Positions 44,932-54,081 of a DNA stretch of 64,000 bases are shown here, piece after piece. Origin of the DNA: Akkermansia muciniphila (lineage in GTDB: Bacteria; Pseudomonadota; Gammaproteobacteria; Burkholderiales; Burkholderiaceae_C); the NCBI GenBank assembly GCA_943331105.2, contig CALQKH020000002.1, positions 248,001 to 312,000 on the forward strand, written 5' to 3'. Both the position numbers and the translations under genes were made by a program. Under the pieces are notes generated by a model. That model searched no databases. It was given only the letters and a program-made list of their open reading frames with translations, and was not told the DNA's origin. The number at the start of each line of letters is the position of its first letter. Positions within the stretch are counted from its first letter, which is position 1.

Positions 44932-45975
44932 CTATTCAAGTTTGATGCCCAGTTGATCCACCATGCGTTTCCAATGCTGTAAGTCGGCACGAATGATTTG
45001 CTGGAATTCGGCTGGGGGCATGCCACCGGGCTCAATGCCTTGAGCTTTGAAAAGATCTCTCACTTCACGAGTTGCCAATGCAGCTTTCACTTCTGAATGC
45101 AAGCGATCTAAAGTGGCTTGGGGTGTGCCAGCTTTGGCCATTAAACCGTACCAAGCTCGGATATCAAAACCAGGATAACCCTGCTCAGCAATGCTGGGGA
45201 CATCGGGCAGGCCTTCAAAACGACGGGCAGGTGCTACGGCCAAAGCACGCAGTTTTCCAGCTTGAATCTGGGACAAGGCCGAACTCATGTCCAAAAACAT
45301 GAATTGCACTTGTCCACCCAACAAATCTTGCAATGCAGGACCGGCGCCTCGGTAGGGCACATGTGTGACCCGAATGTCTGCACGAGAGGCAAACATGGCT
45401 CCAGCCAAGTGAGCTGAAGTCCCGTTGCCAGAAGAGGCGTAAGCCATGGTGCCAGGTTTCGCTTTGGCTAGGGCCACCAAACCAGCCAGATCTTTGGCCG
45501 GGAAGTCGGGCTTGACCACCAGCGCATGAGGAATAAAACCCACTACCGTGACCGCACTGAAATCTCGGGCAATGTCATAGGGGTAATTGGGCATCAGCGC
45601 CGGATTGGTCACCGCCAAAATAGACGGAAACATGAGAGTGTGACCGTCTGCGGGTTGCCGGACGATTTCGCCGAAACCAATCAATCCCCCACCACCCGGC
45701 TTGTTGTCAACCACCACAGGCTGCCCCATCGATGCCGCCATGTTTTTACTGATCGCTCGGGCCATCAGGTCAGTGGGGCCGCCAGGTGCAAACGGCACCA
45801 CCAAACGCACCGGCTTGTTCGGGAAATCAGTCGCATTGGATTGGGCATGGGCCTTGTGTGCAAAAGAACCCAGCACCATCACCGAGCTCAAAAACAATGC
45901 GCGAGCGAACCAGCGATCAGACCGATGCGCACCAGAGGGTAAGCCAGCAGTCTGGCATTGGAGGAAGAAAAGCAT
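44932..45975 (-). CDS. Bug-family solute-binding protein (TTT type), copy 4
   Basis: A 347-residue periplasmic protein. A signal peptide at about 20-44 ends in HKAHAQS. FPNKPVRLVVPFAPGGPTDLMAR and NKPGGGGLIGFGE are family blocks. The ATG at 45975 follows a GGAGACA ribosome site. It is 20 bases upstream of the D-hydroxyacid dehydrogenase gene. Confidence 0.88.
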   Translation of the reverse strand: MLFFLQCQTAGLPSGAHRSDRWFARALFLSSVMVLGSFAHKAHAQSNATDFPNKPVRLVVPFAPGGPTDLMARAISKNMAASMGQPVVVDNKPGGGGLIGFGEIVRQPADGHTLMFPSILAVTNPALMPNYPYDIARDFSAVTVVGFIPHALVVKPDFPAKDLAGLVALAKAKPGTMAYASSGNGTSAHLAGAMFASRADIRVTHVPYRGAGPALQDLLGGQVQFMFLDMSSALSQIQAGKLRALAVAPARRFEGLPDVPSIAEQGYPGFDIRAWYGLMAKAGTPQATLDRLHSEVKAALATREVRDLFKAQGIEPGGMPPAEFQQIIRADLQHWKRMVDQLGIKLE

Positions 45976-46081
45976 CTCGGTGTCTCCGTTTTTTTAATCA
46001 ATTGTTGGGCCGAAGAAGCAGCTTTGGCTGAAACCCATTCCAGCCCCTGTGTCCACCTGCTGCCCATTCAAAAACAAACGT

Positions 46082-46480
46082 TTATTTGTTGTGCTCAGCG
46101 GTAATAGGCCTTGTCTCACCGCTTTCAGTCAACGTGCGCGTGGCGTTGACAGAGGCATAAGTCCAAAAAATCTTCATCGGCTCGGTGTCCGATTTGTTGC
46201 GAAAACGGTGTGGCACGTTGGGAGGGATAAAAGTGGTGTCATGCGGCTTGAGTTCATGCACCTCGCCATCTATGTCCAGAAAAGCATGCCCCGTCAGCAA
46301 CATCACGCTTTCTTCACAGTTGTGTGAGTGAAAAGGAATGGCTGTTTTGGGCGCAAATTCGGTGATGCCGTTGATGAAAGTTGTAGCGCCCAATGCGGGC
46401 AGCACCAAAGGGGTTGTCCGCGCCCCACCGCCACGGTCATGGCTTTTGAGTTGATCAGGTTGTAGAACAGCGTGTTTCAT
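46082..46480 (-). CDS. Cupin-domain protein
   Basis: A 132-residue single-cupin protein. The metal-binding motifs are PFHSHNCEESVMLLTG near 47-62 (HxH...E) and PPNVPHRFRNKS near 90 (His). It could be a small dioxygenase, isomerase or sugar-binding protein. It lies in the middle of the hydroxyacid operon, 36 bases downstream of the Ldh gene. Confidence 0.82.
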   Translation of the reverse strand: MKHAVLQPDQLKSHDRGGGARTTPLVLPALGATTFINGITEFAPKTAIPFHSHNCEESVMLLTGHAFLDIDGEVHELKPHDTTFIPPNVPHRFRNKSDTEPMKIFWTYASVNATRTLTESGETRPITAEHNK

Positions 46481-46516
46481 AGGGACTCCTTAAAAGTTGC
46501 GCAGCTTAGCGCCAAA

Positions 46517-47587
46517 TCATGCCAATTCGTCGTGATGCAAAGAGGCGATACCCAACTCCACAGCCAACGCATGGAGGTCGGCCACCAAAGCGGGCGCCAA
46601 GGGAATGCCATCACGCTGATATCGACCGCGTTTTTCGTGACTTTGTTCGCCGGGCACCCAAATCCGCTCAACACCGGGCAGCTTTTCACTGTTTCGCAAA
46701 TCGCGCACCAAAGCATCGACCTGAAGTTTGAAATGCTCAGGGTCACCAAACGCTGACAAGTCAATCACCAGTATCGCTTGCCCTGTATTGGTCACGCTGA
46801 CATGGTCTGCATTGAAGTCAATGACATCGCGCCCCATGGCAGCGCCGCCCAAGGTGCCCGCCAAAAGACCCACCACCAATGCCAGACCATAGCCTTTGTG
46901 TTCACCAATGGGCAACAAGAAACCATCGCCTGCTTTGTTGGGATCCAACAAAGGCTGGCCCTGACGGTCAATCATCCAGCCTGGCGGCATCATTTCTCCG
47001 CGCTTGGCTTTGGCTTTGACCTTGCCATACGCAGCGACCGTGGTCGCCATATCCAGAACAACAGGGGGTTCATCCAGCGTTGGAATACCTGCTGATATCG
47101 GGTTGGTTGACAGCAACATGTCTGTACCTCCCCATGGCGGCAAATGATTGGCGTTGCCCACAGCGAAATACAGACCCAACATGTTGTGCTGGAGTGGGCG
47201 CCGAGAATAAAGAGACGCAGGCCCGGCGTGGTTACTCCATCGCGTACTGACCCAAGCAACACCCGTTTCGCTGGCTTTTTGGATGGCCAAATCTACCGCT
47301 TGGGAAACCACCAAGTGCCCCATGCCATTGTCACCGTCCAAAACGGCCATGGCTGCCCGCTCTTGCACCACTCGAATTTTGGGGTTTTTATTGATACCGC
47401 CTGCGCGTATTCGCTTGATGTATTGAGGTAAACGGATGACACCGTGACCGTCAGATCCTTGCAAGTCAGCCTCAGCCATGAGCTGAGCAATCAGATGGGC
47501 ATCCTTTTTTGGAATACCTTGGCTGATGAAGGCGGCTTCAATGAAAGATTGAAGCGCACCAAACGGAATATGAATAGAAGAACTCAT
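46517..47587 (-). CDS. Ldh-family NAD(P)-dependent hydroxyacid dehydrogenase
   Basis: A 356-residue enzyme of the malate/L-lactate/sulfolactate (ComC-like) family. HGVIRLPQYIKRIRAGGINKNP near 54 with the catalytic His, RWSNHAGPASLYSRR near 122 and GEHKGYGLALVVGLLAGTL near 228 match the family. It oxidises a 2-hydroxyacid to an oxoacid. It begins 9 bases after the Bug copy 5 stop, so they are co-transcribed. Confidence 0.88.
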   Translation of the reverse strand: MSSSIHIPFGALQSFIEAAFISQGIPKKDAHLIAQLMAEADLQGSDGHGVIRLPQYIKRIRAGGINKNPKIRVVQERAAMAVLDGDNGMGHLVVSQAVDLAIQKASETGVAWVSTRWSNHAGPASLYSRRPLQHNMLGLYFAVGNANHLPPWGGTDMLLSTNPISAGIPTLDEPPVVLDMATTVAAYGKVKAKAKRGEMMPPGWMIDRQGQPLLDPNKAGDGFLLPIGEHKGYGLALVVGLLAGTLGGAAMGRDVIDFNADHVSVTNTGQAILVIDLSAFGDPEHFKLQVDALVRDLRNSEKLPGVERIWVPGEQSHEKRGRYQRDGIPLAPALVADLHALAVELGIASLHHDELA

Positions 47588-47596
47588 CTGAAAATC

Positions 47597-48577
47597 TTAA
47601 TCAGCACGGATGCCTTTTTCTTGGATCAGTTTGCGGTACAACTCAAATTGGGTGCGGGTCGCTGCACCGAACTCAGCTGGGGTGGTGCCCCGGGGAGTGA
47701 CGCCCAAACCGATGAGTTTTTCGCGTGTCGCTGGATCGTTCATGGCTTTGCGCGACTCCTCGCTGAGTCTGTCCACGATGAACTTGGGTGTTCCAGCAGG
47801 TGCGACCATCGCAAACCACGAATTGAACGTAAAGTCTTTCAGGCCTGCTTCGGTGAATGTAGGCGTCTGAGGGTATTGGACCAAACGAGCGGGTGTTGAA
47901 ACTGCCAAAAGTCTGAGCTTGCCCGACTGAATCAAAGCAGTCACGGTGCCGAGACCTTGCATGGCGGCATCGACCTCGCCTGCAGCCACAGCAACGGCAG
48001 CAGGTGTTGCCCCTTTGTAAGGCACATGCATCAAATCAACATTGGCCCGGTTGGCCACCAACGCCATACCAATGTGCTGGGGGCTACCGTTTCCACCAGA
48101 ACTGTAGTTGAGCTTGTTGGGGCTTGCTTTGGCCGCATTTAAAAAATCAGACAATGTTTTGTAGGGTCCATCCGCCTTGACGACCAAACCCCATTCAATG
48201 GTGCCCACCAAAGAAATGGGCTCAAAGTCAGTCAACGCGTTCCAAGGCATCTTGGGAATGAGATGCGGAACCATGGTCAAAATGCTGTCGTTATAGCCGC
48301 CAATGGTGTAACCGTCAGGTGCCGCTCGGGCCACACGCTCGGCGCCAATCAAACCAGAAGAGCCGGTGATGTTTTCGATCACAAAGCCTTGCCCCATGTT
48401 TTCAGCCATCTTCAGTGTCAACACACGAGCTGCATTGTCAACAGCACTGCCTGCAGCCAACGGAATGATCATCCTGATGGGTTTTTGCGGATAGGCCGTC
48501 TGCGCACTGCAAATAGCGCCTATGCCCCATAAAGCCAGCCAAGCAAGCGTACGGATCTTTTTAATTTGTTGATTCAC
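47597..48577 (-). CDS. Bug-family solute-binding protein (TTT type), copy 5
   Basis: A 326-residue periplasmic protein. A signal peptide at about 1-24 (LAWLALWGIGAICSAQ) is followed by YPQKPIRMIIPLAAGSAVDNAAR. SSGLIGAERVARAAPDGY and YPQTPTFTEAGL are family blocks. The GTG at 48577 follows a GGAGAC site. It heads the five-gene operon, divergent from the LysR gene. Confidence 0.87.
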   Translation of the reverse strand: MNQQIKKIRTLAWLALWGIGAICSAQTAYPQKPIRMIIPLAAGSAVDNAARVLTLKMAENMGQGFVIENITGSSGLIGAERVARAAPDGYTIGGYNDSILTMVPHLIPKMPWNALTDFEPISLVGTIEWGLVVKADGPYKTLSDFLNAAKASPNKLNYSSGGNGSPQHIGMALVANRANVDLMHVPYKGATPAAVAVAAGEVDAAMQGLGTVTALIQSGKLRLLAVSTPARLVQYPQTPTFTEAGLKDFTFNSWFAMVAPAGTPKFIVDRLSEESRKAMNDPATREKLIGLGVTPRGTTPAEFGAATRTQFELYRKLIQEKGIRAD

Positions 48578-48701
48578 TCTTTGTCTCCAAACGGGTTGAT
48601 TAAAACAACACACATCAAGATTAAAAGTTGATTTCGGTGCTGTCCAATACTCTTTTCATTTTTTGCCATAGCATATTGAAATAACACAAAGCCATGAATC
48701 C

Positions 48702-49631
48702 ATGCATTTGCGAACTATTCAATACTTTTTAGCCATTGCTGACGCTGGCAGCTTGACCGCAGCAGCAGCGGCGATCCCCTTGGCACAGCCAGCCCTCACG
48801 CGTCAAATGCGTGATCTTGAAAAAGACATGGGAGTTCAACTTTTGCAACGCCTGCCAAGAGGCGTCCTGTTGACCCCTGCTGGCGTGACTTTTTACGAGT
48901 CCGCCCAGAGGATCCTGAACGAAGCGGCCATGCTTCGGCAACGTTTGTCGCACCAGAAAAACAACCAACACGCCCGAGTAGTTCTGGGAGTGTCGCCCAC
49001 CTTGGCAAGGGTTTTGCTGCCCGGGTTGCTCGAAAACTGCTTCAATATTTTGGACAAAGTCGAATTGAGAACGCGTGAGGCGTTTACACCCGCCTTGATG
49101 GATTGGCTCGAAAAAGGCGTGATCGATATGGCCATCATGACCAACCCGGGCCCTGGTCGAAACTTCTCCTATTTGCCTCTTTTGGGTGAACCCTTCGCAT
49201 TGGTTTCCAACAAATCCATGCGCTTGGGGTCGGTTGTGTCGATCCATCATTTAATACGAATTCCGCTGCTGATGACCAGTTTGCACCGCCACTTGGTTGA
49301 GAAGCAAATGCAAGCTCTGGGCATGCAGCTGAATGTCCACTCGGAAATTGATTCCGTTGACTCTATTCGCGAATTGATTTCGCGTGGACCATGGGCAACC
49401 GTCATGCCCGTGTCGGTTTTCAAAGACCTGCCTGTCGACACCCACATCACCATGTCAGAAATCTCTGGCATTCAAATCAACAGAATGCTGGTGCTGGCCA
49501 CCCGAATGAATGCAAAGAGCAGTCAAGAACTGAGTCAGGTTCAAGAACTGGTTGAATCCGAAGTTTCACGCTTGATGCGACACGGTGTGTTCAGCTTTGG
49601 CGGCTCATCACCGGCCAATCTGGGGGTTTAA
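48702..49631 (+). CDS. LysR-family transcriptional regulator
   Basis: A 309-residue regulator. The winged helix-turn-helix is at 1-60 (TIQYFLAIADAGSLTAAAAAIPL..QPALTRQMRDLE). The effector-binding domain follows from about residue 90. It is divergent from the Bug copy 5 operon with 124 bases between, so it very likely controls that operon, with a carboxylate from the pathway as inducer. Confidence 0.9.
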   Translation: MHLRTIQYFLAIADAGSLTAAAAAIPLAQPALTRQMRDLEKDMGVQLLQRLPRGVLLTPAGVTFYESAQRILNEAAMLRQRLSHQKNNQHARVVLGVSPTLARVLLPGLLENCFNILDKVELRTREAFTPALMDWLEKGVIDMAIMTNPGPGRNFSYLPLLGEPFALVSNKSMRLGSVVSIHHLIRIPLLMTSLHRHLVEKQMQALGMQLNVHSEIDSVDSIRELISRGPWATVMPVSVFKDLPVDTHITMSEISGIQINRMLVLATRMNAKSSQELSQVQELVESEVSRLMRHGVFSFGGSSPANLGV

Positions 49632-49660
49632 AACCGACGCCATCAGACAATTGGATTTTT

Positions 49661-50116
49661 TCAAGCCTGGGGCGGGCGACTTTTGAGTTCTCGCAGCAGC
49701 AAAGACAGCATCTGCTTTTGTTTGTCGTCAGAGGCTTCTTTCAGGGCACCCTCCAGGACGACGCTGATCTCAGACGCCTCCACCAGCTCCATGTCCCAAT
49801 CCGGGAACAATCGGTCACGCATTTCGTCCTCTTCACTCAGCACAACCACATTCAAATGGCGAGGGTCATCCGCAATGATCTTCATCAGGCTAGAAACGTT
49901 ATCCCGGGGACCTTCGAGCCATTGGAAGAATATTCCACTGCCATACACCAACAAACCCGTGATGCCATAGCGCGGGTTGTGATGTTTGGCCGTGGCAATG
50001 ATCTTGCCCACTTCACCAGGCTGCATCGCGGGTGCCGCTAGGCTGCAATAAATGAGGTTGTAAAGGGACCGCCCCTCAAGACCCTCATCATGCTGCGTAC
50101 TTGGGGTGTGATGCAT
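49661..50116 (-). CDS. BLUF-domain blue-light photoreceptor
   Basis: A 151-residue short BLUF protein. The FAD-binding residues of the photocycle are visible: Tyr in LYNLIYCSLA near 19, Asn in KHHNPRYGITGLLVYG near 47, and Gln in FFQWLEGP near 65. The tail after about residue 100 is a helical cap, with no separate effector domain, as in BlrB- or PixD-like proteins. The ATG at 50116 follows an AAGGAAAA site. It is 37 bases after the Coq7-like gene on the same strand. Confidence 0.88.
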   Translation of the reverse strand: MHHTPSTQHDEGLEGRSLYNLIYCSLAAPAMQPGEVGKIIATAKHHNPRYGITGLLVYGSGIFFQWLEGPRDNVSSLMKIIADDPRHLNVVVLSEEDEMRDRLFPDWDMELVEASEISVVLEGALKEASDDKQKQMLSLLLRELKSRPPQA

Positions 50117-50153
50117 GAATTTTTCCTTGTGATTGTTTAGAGTCTTGGCGCCA

Positions 50154-50714
50154 TTAAACACGTCGAGCCAAAACCACCGCCACTTCAGAGCCCCAACCCA
50201 CAGTCCAACACCACGCCCGTAGAAACCAAGGACGCAATGGACCCGCCAATACTGCTGCCTCATCCCTGTGGTGTTGTTCGTCAGCTTGACACTTGACCAA
50301 CATCTCTAACAAACCTTCAGGACCGCCATGTTGGTTGATGTGATCGATCTGCTGTTGGTAATGTCGGTCAACAAAGGTTTCAACCGCTTCGATCGTGGCG
50401 TAGACAGCATGCGATCCGAACAATGCGGGCAAAGCACCCGTCAGCCAACCTGCCAAACGCCAAGGTCCTAAAAGAGAACTTCGCAAGCTCACTGGCAACC
50501 ACACCTCGACCAATGCCAAGTGCTCTGCCTCGGTTGTGCCGTGCATGTGTGCAAAAGCAAGCATTTGTGGGTCTCCTCGCCACTGAGCAACCGCCGCGAT
50601 GCCTCGGTAAATGCTCACCGCGCCGGTTTCACCAGCATGGTCAGAGCGCAACTCACGCTCTAAAAATAGGGACAGAGGCATTGACAACATAAAACCCAAA
50701 TGGTCCCCCAGCAC
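50154..50714 (-). CDS. Demethoxyubiquinone hydroxylase-like protein (Coq7 family)
   Basis: A 186-residue di-iron protein. The ligands fit: Glu in ELRSDHAGETGA near 22, ExxH in TEAEHLALVE near 55, Glu in ATIEAVETFVDRHY near 105 and ExxH in DEQHHRDE near 145. Coq7 hydroxylates demethoxyubiquinone in ubiquinone synthesis. The GTG at 50714 is one possible start; ATGs at 50690 and 50681 also keep all ligands. It follows the DUF411 gene by 15 bases. Confidence 0.85.
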   Translation of the reverse strand: MLGDHLGFMLSMPLSLFLERELRSDHAGETGAVSIYRGIAAVAQWRGDPQMLAFAHMHGTTEAEHLALVEVWLPVSLRSSLLGPWRLAGWLTGALPALFGSHAVYATIEAVETFVDRHYQQQIDHINQHGGPEGLLEMLVKCQADEQHHRDEAAVLAGPLRPWFLRAWCWTVGWGSEVAVVLARRV

Positions 50715-50729
50715 TTGCGGGACAACTGG

Positions 50730-51209
50730 TTAGACCATTCGCCCATGGGCGGGGTAACGCTGAAAGCTTTTGAAAGTGCCATCTTTTTGCACCAGCAGCA
50801 CATCAAAGGCGTCTTTTTTGCCCTTGTATTCTGGGCCATCCATACCAGGACTGCCAATGGGCATGCCGGGCACAGAAAGGCCCAAAGCAAGCGGGCGCTC
50901 TTTGAGTAAACGGCGAATATCGGCCGCGGGAACATGCCCCTCAATGACGTAACCTTGAACAGTCGCGGTGTGGCAAGAACCTAATTTTTCAGGCATGCCC
51001 AATCTTTGACGAGCAGCGGTATTGCCCACATCGCGCACATTGACCTTGAACCCATTGGCCTGCAAATGCTCCACCCACAGTTGGCAGCAACCACAATTGG
51101 GATCTTTCCAAATTTCCATCGTGGTCGATTGAGCGAATGCGGTTGTTTGCAAGATCGACGTCGACAATCCCGTTAAAAAAGCGGCTTGGAGCCATTGGCG
51201 TCTTTGCAT
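50730..51209 (-). CDS. DUF411 metal-binding protein, exported
   Basis: A 159-residue protein. A twin-Arg-like signal lies at about 1-27 (RRQWLQAAFLTGLSTS). The domain shows WKDPNCGCCQLWVEHL near 34 with a CxCC metal-binding cluster, a further Cys in KLGSCHTA near 80, then YVIEGHVPAADI and GLSVPGMPIGSPGMD. DUF411 proteins often sit near copper or metal resistance genes; none is seen here. It is first in a probable operon with the Coq7-like and BLUF genes. Confidence 0.83.
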   Translation of the reverse strand: MQRRQWLQAAFLTGLSTSILQTTAFAQSTTMEIWKDPNCGCCQLWVEHLQANGFKVNVRDVGNTAARQRLGMPEKLGSCHTATVQGYVIEGHVPAADIRRLLKERPLALGLSVPGMPIGSPGMDGPEYKGKKDAFDVLLVQKDGTFKSFQRYPAHGRMV

Positions 51210-51573
51210 GGTGGTTTTAAAAGGTGATGTCAGATGACACCATCATGCACCCTGGGCAATGCCCCCTGCCCCAATAAGCCAAATGCGTTGTGTATCGGAT
51301 GGGTCATGAGTCCAATCGGACTAAAGATGGTCGCCGATCAGGCCATACCCATTTTGGCGATGCCAGTTTCAATTATCTGCACTGCGGCTTGGCCCTGTAA
51401 CCTGCGCGTCTTGCTTCAGGAATGACACTGTGTACAAACATGGTTCTGCCATTCAAGTTGTTTTCCATGTTGAATATTTTCAAACATGAGGTTGTGACTT
51501 GTCTGTTGTTCAGAGGGAGCGGCTCTCCCTGTCAATTTGCTTGGATTCATCAATAAATCTGGAGACCTGTCTT
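51210..51573. other. Intergenic region before Bug copy 6
   Basis: A 364-base gap between two divergent genes. No convincing gene is present; the short open frames have no recognisable content. A 7-base inverted repeat (AACATGG at 51437-51443 and CCATGTT at 51465-51471) lies roughly 100 bases before the Bug gene and may be an operator. Confidence 0.45.
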
Positions 51574-52560
51574 ATGAAACGTCGTGAATTACTGACACAA
51601 GCGGCGGCTGCAGCCACCGGCCTGGCACTGCCCAATGCTTTTGCGCAAACAGCGAGTTACCCGAACCGCCCAATACGTTTGATCGTTCCCTTCCCTGCCG
51701 GTGTGTCTCCTGACGTGGTGGCCCGGTTGATCGGCGACAAACTGAGCAATGCCATGGGCCAGCCCGTGCTGATCGACAATCGCCCCGGAGCCGGCGGCAT
51801 GATTGGCGCTTTGGCTGCAGCGGCCACGCCGGCTGACGGCTACACCTTGTTTTACAGTGTCAAGGCGTCACACGCGATCGCACCCAATGTGTACCGCGAT
51901 CCCAAGTACAACCCACCTCGTGACTTCAAAGCCGTTAGCCAACTGCTGCTGGTTCCGCATGTGTTGACCGCCACCCTCAAAGCGCCCTATAACAACATGC
52001 GAGAGCTGGTCGACTACGCCAAAAAGAATCCCGGCAAAATCGACTTCGCTTCCCTGGGTGTGGGCTCTCAGCCCCATGTGGCTTTAGAAGCTTGGTCGCA
52101 AAGACTGGGCATCAAGCTCAACCATGTGCCCTACAAAACCAACCCTTCACCCGATGTGATGAGCGGCGTGATCAGCCTGTCGGTAGAAGCCTCCACTACA
52201 GCCATTCCATTGATCAAAACAGGCAAAGTCAAGGCACTGGGTATTTCAGGTGCTCAGCGCATCCCCAGTTTGCCAGATGTGCCCACCATGACCGAATTTG
52301 ATGCCAACCTCGATGTCAACGGTGTGATCGGAAGCTCTTGGCACGGTATTTTTGCCCCAACGGGTACGCCCAACGATGTGATCGCCAAGCTCAATGCTGA
52401 GATCGTCAAGATCGTCAAAACGCCCGAAATTCAAGCCCGGATGTTGGACTTGGGCCTGACGCCCACCGGCACGACCTCGGCAGCGTTGGACGCAGTGGCC
52501 AACTCTGACTACGCCTTTTGGAACAAAGTGGTCAACGACCTGAACATCAAAGTGGATTGA
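51574..52560 (+). CDS. Bug-family solute-binding protein (TTT type), copy 6
   Basis: A 328-residue periplasmic protein with a signal at about 1-25 (KRRELLTQAAAAATG). YPNRPIRLIVPFPAGVSPDVVAR, NRPGAGGMIGALAAAATPADGY and LPDVPTMTEFD are family blocks. The ATG at 51574 follows a CTGGAGACC site. It precedes an NAD(P)-dependent oxidoreductase gene by 70 bases. Confidence 0.88.
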   Translation: MKRRELLTQAAAAATGLALPNAFAQTASYPNRPIRLIVPFPAGVSPDVVARLIGDKLSNAMGQPVLIDNRPGAGGMIGALAAAATPADGYTLFYSVKASHAIAPNVYRDPKYNPPRDFKAVSQLLLVPHVLTATLKAPYNNMRELVDYAKKNPGKIDFASLGVGSQPHVALEAWSQRLGIKLNHVPYKTNPSPDVMSGVISLSVEASTTAIPLIKTGKVKALGISGAQRIPSLPDVPTMTEFDANLDVNGVIGSSWHGIFAPTGTPNDVIAKLNAEIVKIVKTPEIQARMLDLGLTPTGTTSAALDAVANSDYAFWNKVVNDLNIKVD

Positions 52561-52630
52561 AGACGTCCAGTGATTGTTTTGCGTTCAACAGCGTTTACCC
52601 TAAGGTCAATTTGACCGCTGGGCTCGGCTC

Positions 52631-53557
52631 ATGACCCAACTTGCTTCCAAACTGCTAAAAAACCAACCCATCCTGCCCATCAAACGCATAGGCGTCTTGG
52701 GCGTTGGAATCATGGGATTGGCCATGGCCACCAACTTGGTCAAAGCCGGCTTTCAAGTGTCCGGCTATGACCCCAATCCCAAAGCGCTCAAGCGACTGAA
52801 AGCTGCAGGCGGCAAAGCGCAGCCCAACGCCGCTGCAATGGCTGCTGAAGTGGACGTGATCATTTGCGCTTTACCCGGACCGCAGGCATTGCATGAGGCC
52901 ATCCAACAGATCGTTGCCAGTGGCAACCGTCAACTCGTCGTGATGGAAACCAGCACACTGGATATTCAAGACAAAAAGACGGCGCGTGAAGCTCTTAAGA
53001 CACACTCGATCGTGATGCTCGACTGCCCCTTATCGGGTACAGGGGCTCAAGCTGCAGTCAAAGATCTCACCGTGTATGCGAGTGGGCCAAGATCGGTCAT
53101 ACGACGCTTGACGCCGGTTTTTGAGGGCTTTGCCAAGAACTGCTTCGATCTGGGGCAGTTTGGCAACGGCATGAAGATGAAGCTGATGGCCAATTTGCTG
53201 GTTGCTGTTCACAACGTAGCCACCGCAGAAGCTCTTTTGCTGGGGCAACGTTGGGGGATTGCACCGTCGAGAGCCGTCAAGGTGCTCAGCGACGGCGCTG
53301 GAGGCTCTCGCATGCTGCAAATAAGAGGGCCTCTGATGGAAAATGAAGGTTGGACCCATGCCACCATGAAAGTGGCGATTTGGCAAAAAGACATGGCCCT
53401 GATTGCTTCTGCATTGGCTGAAGCCCAAGTGCCAGCTCCGGTCTTCTCGTCGACTGTTCCGGTTTATAACGCGGCCATGGCTTTGGGTCACGGCGAACAC
53501 GACACAGCGTCGGTTTTCAACGTCTTGTCGAGAATGTCATCTTCAACATCTAAGTGA
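52631..53557 (+). CDS. 3-hydroxyisobutyrate dehydrogenase-family oxidoreductase
   Basis: A 308-residue enzyme of the beta-hydroxyacid dehydrogenase family. The Rossmann motif is IGVLGVGIMGLAMATNL near 20. DCPLSGTGAQAAV near 136 is the substrate-binding loop, and the catalytic Lys is in GNGMKMKLMANLL near 180. It oxidises or reduces a 3-hydroxyacid or related substrate. It follows Bug copy 6, which probably supplies the substrate. Confidence 0.86.
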   Translation: MTQLASKLLKNQPILPIKRIGVLGVGIMGLAMATNLVKAGFQVSGYDPNPKALKRLKAAGGKAQPNAAAMAAEVDVIICALPGPQALHEAIQQIVASGNRQLVVMETSTLDIQDKKTAREALKTHSIVMLDCPLSGTGAQAAVKDLTVYASGPRSVIRRLTPVFEGFAKNCFDLGQFGNGMKMKLMANLLVAVHNVATAEALLLGQRWGIAPSRAVKVLSDGAGGSRMLQIRGPLMENEGWTHATMKVAIWQKDMALIASALAEAQVPAPVFSSTVPVYNAAMALGHGEHDTASVFNVLSRMSSSTSK

Positions 53558-53655
53558 CCATAATGCCAGCGCCTGAGCGCAACGCCTCTCCGCGGTCAGA
53601 CCCTGAAGCCAAGTATCAGTGGACATCTCACGATGTCTAGATCAGATGAGGCTGT

Positions 53656-54081
53656 TTAGCCTGCAAACAAACCGACCGCTTGAATGCCGGATACGCAAAT
53701 CTGCTCATCTTCATCGCCAGTGCCTCCACTGGCTCCAGCCGCACCCAGAATTTGACCGCTTGCATCCTTGATCAGAACTGCGCCAGGTTGCGCTAAAAAT
53801 TTACCTTCTGCAGTGGCGGCCAATGCAACGAAAAAGTTAGGATTGTCTTTGGCGCGTTCAGCCAAAGCGCGGCTTGACGAACCCATGCCCACAGCACCCC
53901 ACGCCTTCCCTCTTGCAATGTCAAAGCGGAACATGCTAGCGCCGTCTTCTCGTACAAAAGCCATCAACTGTCCAGATGCATCGAGAACCACAACACCCAT
54001 CGGTTTGAACTGGGCCGACCGCGCAGCGCTGAGCGCGCCTTGACATATTTTGAGTGCTTGTTCGCAGGTCAATGTATTCAC
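53656..54081 (-). CDS. GlcG/HbpS-family protein
   Basis: A 141-residue protein of the GlcG/HbpS (haem-degrading/binding-like) family. VVVLDASGQLMAFVREDGA near 30-48, a KAWGAVGMGSSS segment, and the glycine-rich GAAGASGGTGDEDEQI near 113-128 match. Members are often found with oxidoreductases in catabolic clusters. Function uncertain; it converges on the 3-hydroxyacid dehydrogenase gene. Confidence 0.83.
   Translation of the reverse strand: MNTLTCEQALKICQGALSAARSAQFKPMGVVVLDASGQLMAFVREDGASMFRFDIARGKAWGAVGMGSSSRALAERAKDNPNFFVALAATAEGKFLAQPGAVLIKDASGQILGAAGASGGTGDEDEQICVSGIQAVGLFAG

Noticed and set aside
51234-51425. A 63-codon frame upstream of Bug copy 6
   Set aside because: No ribosome site, no recognisable content and no adjoining partner; read as chance.
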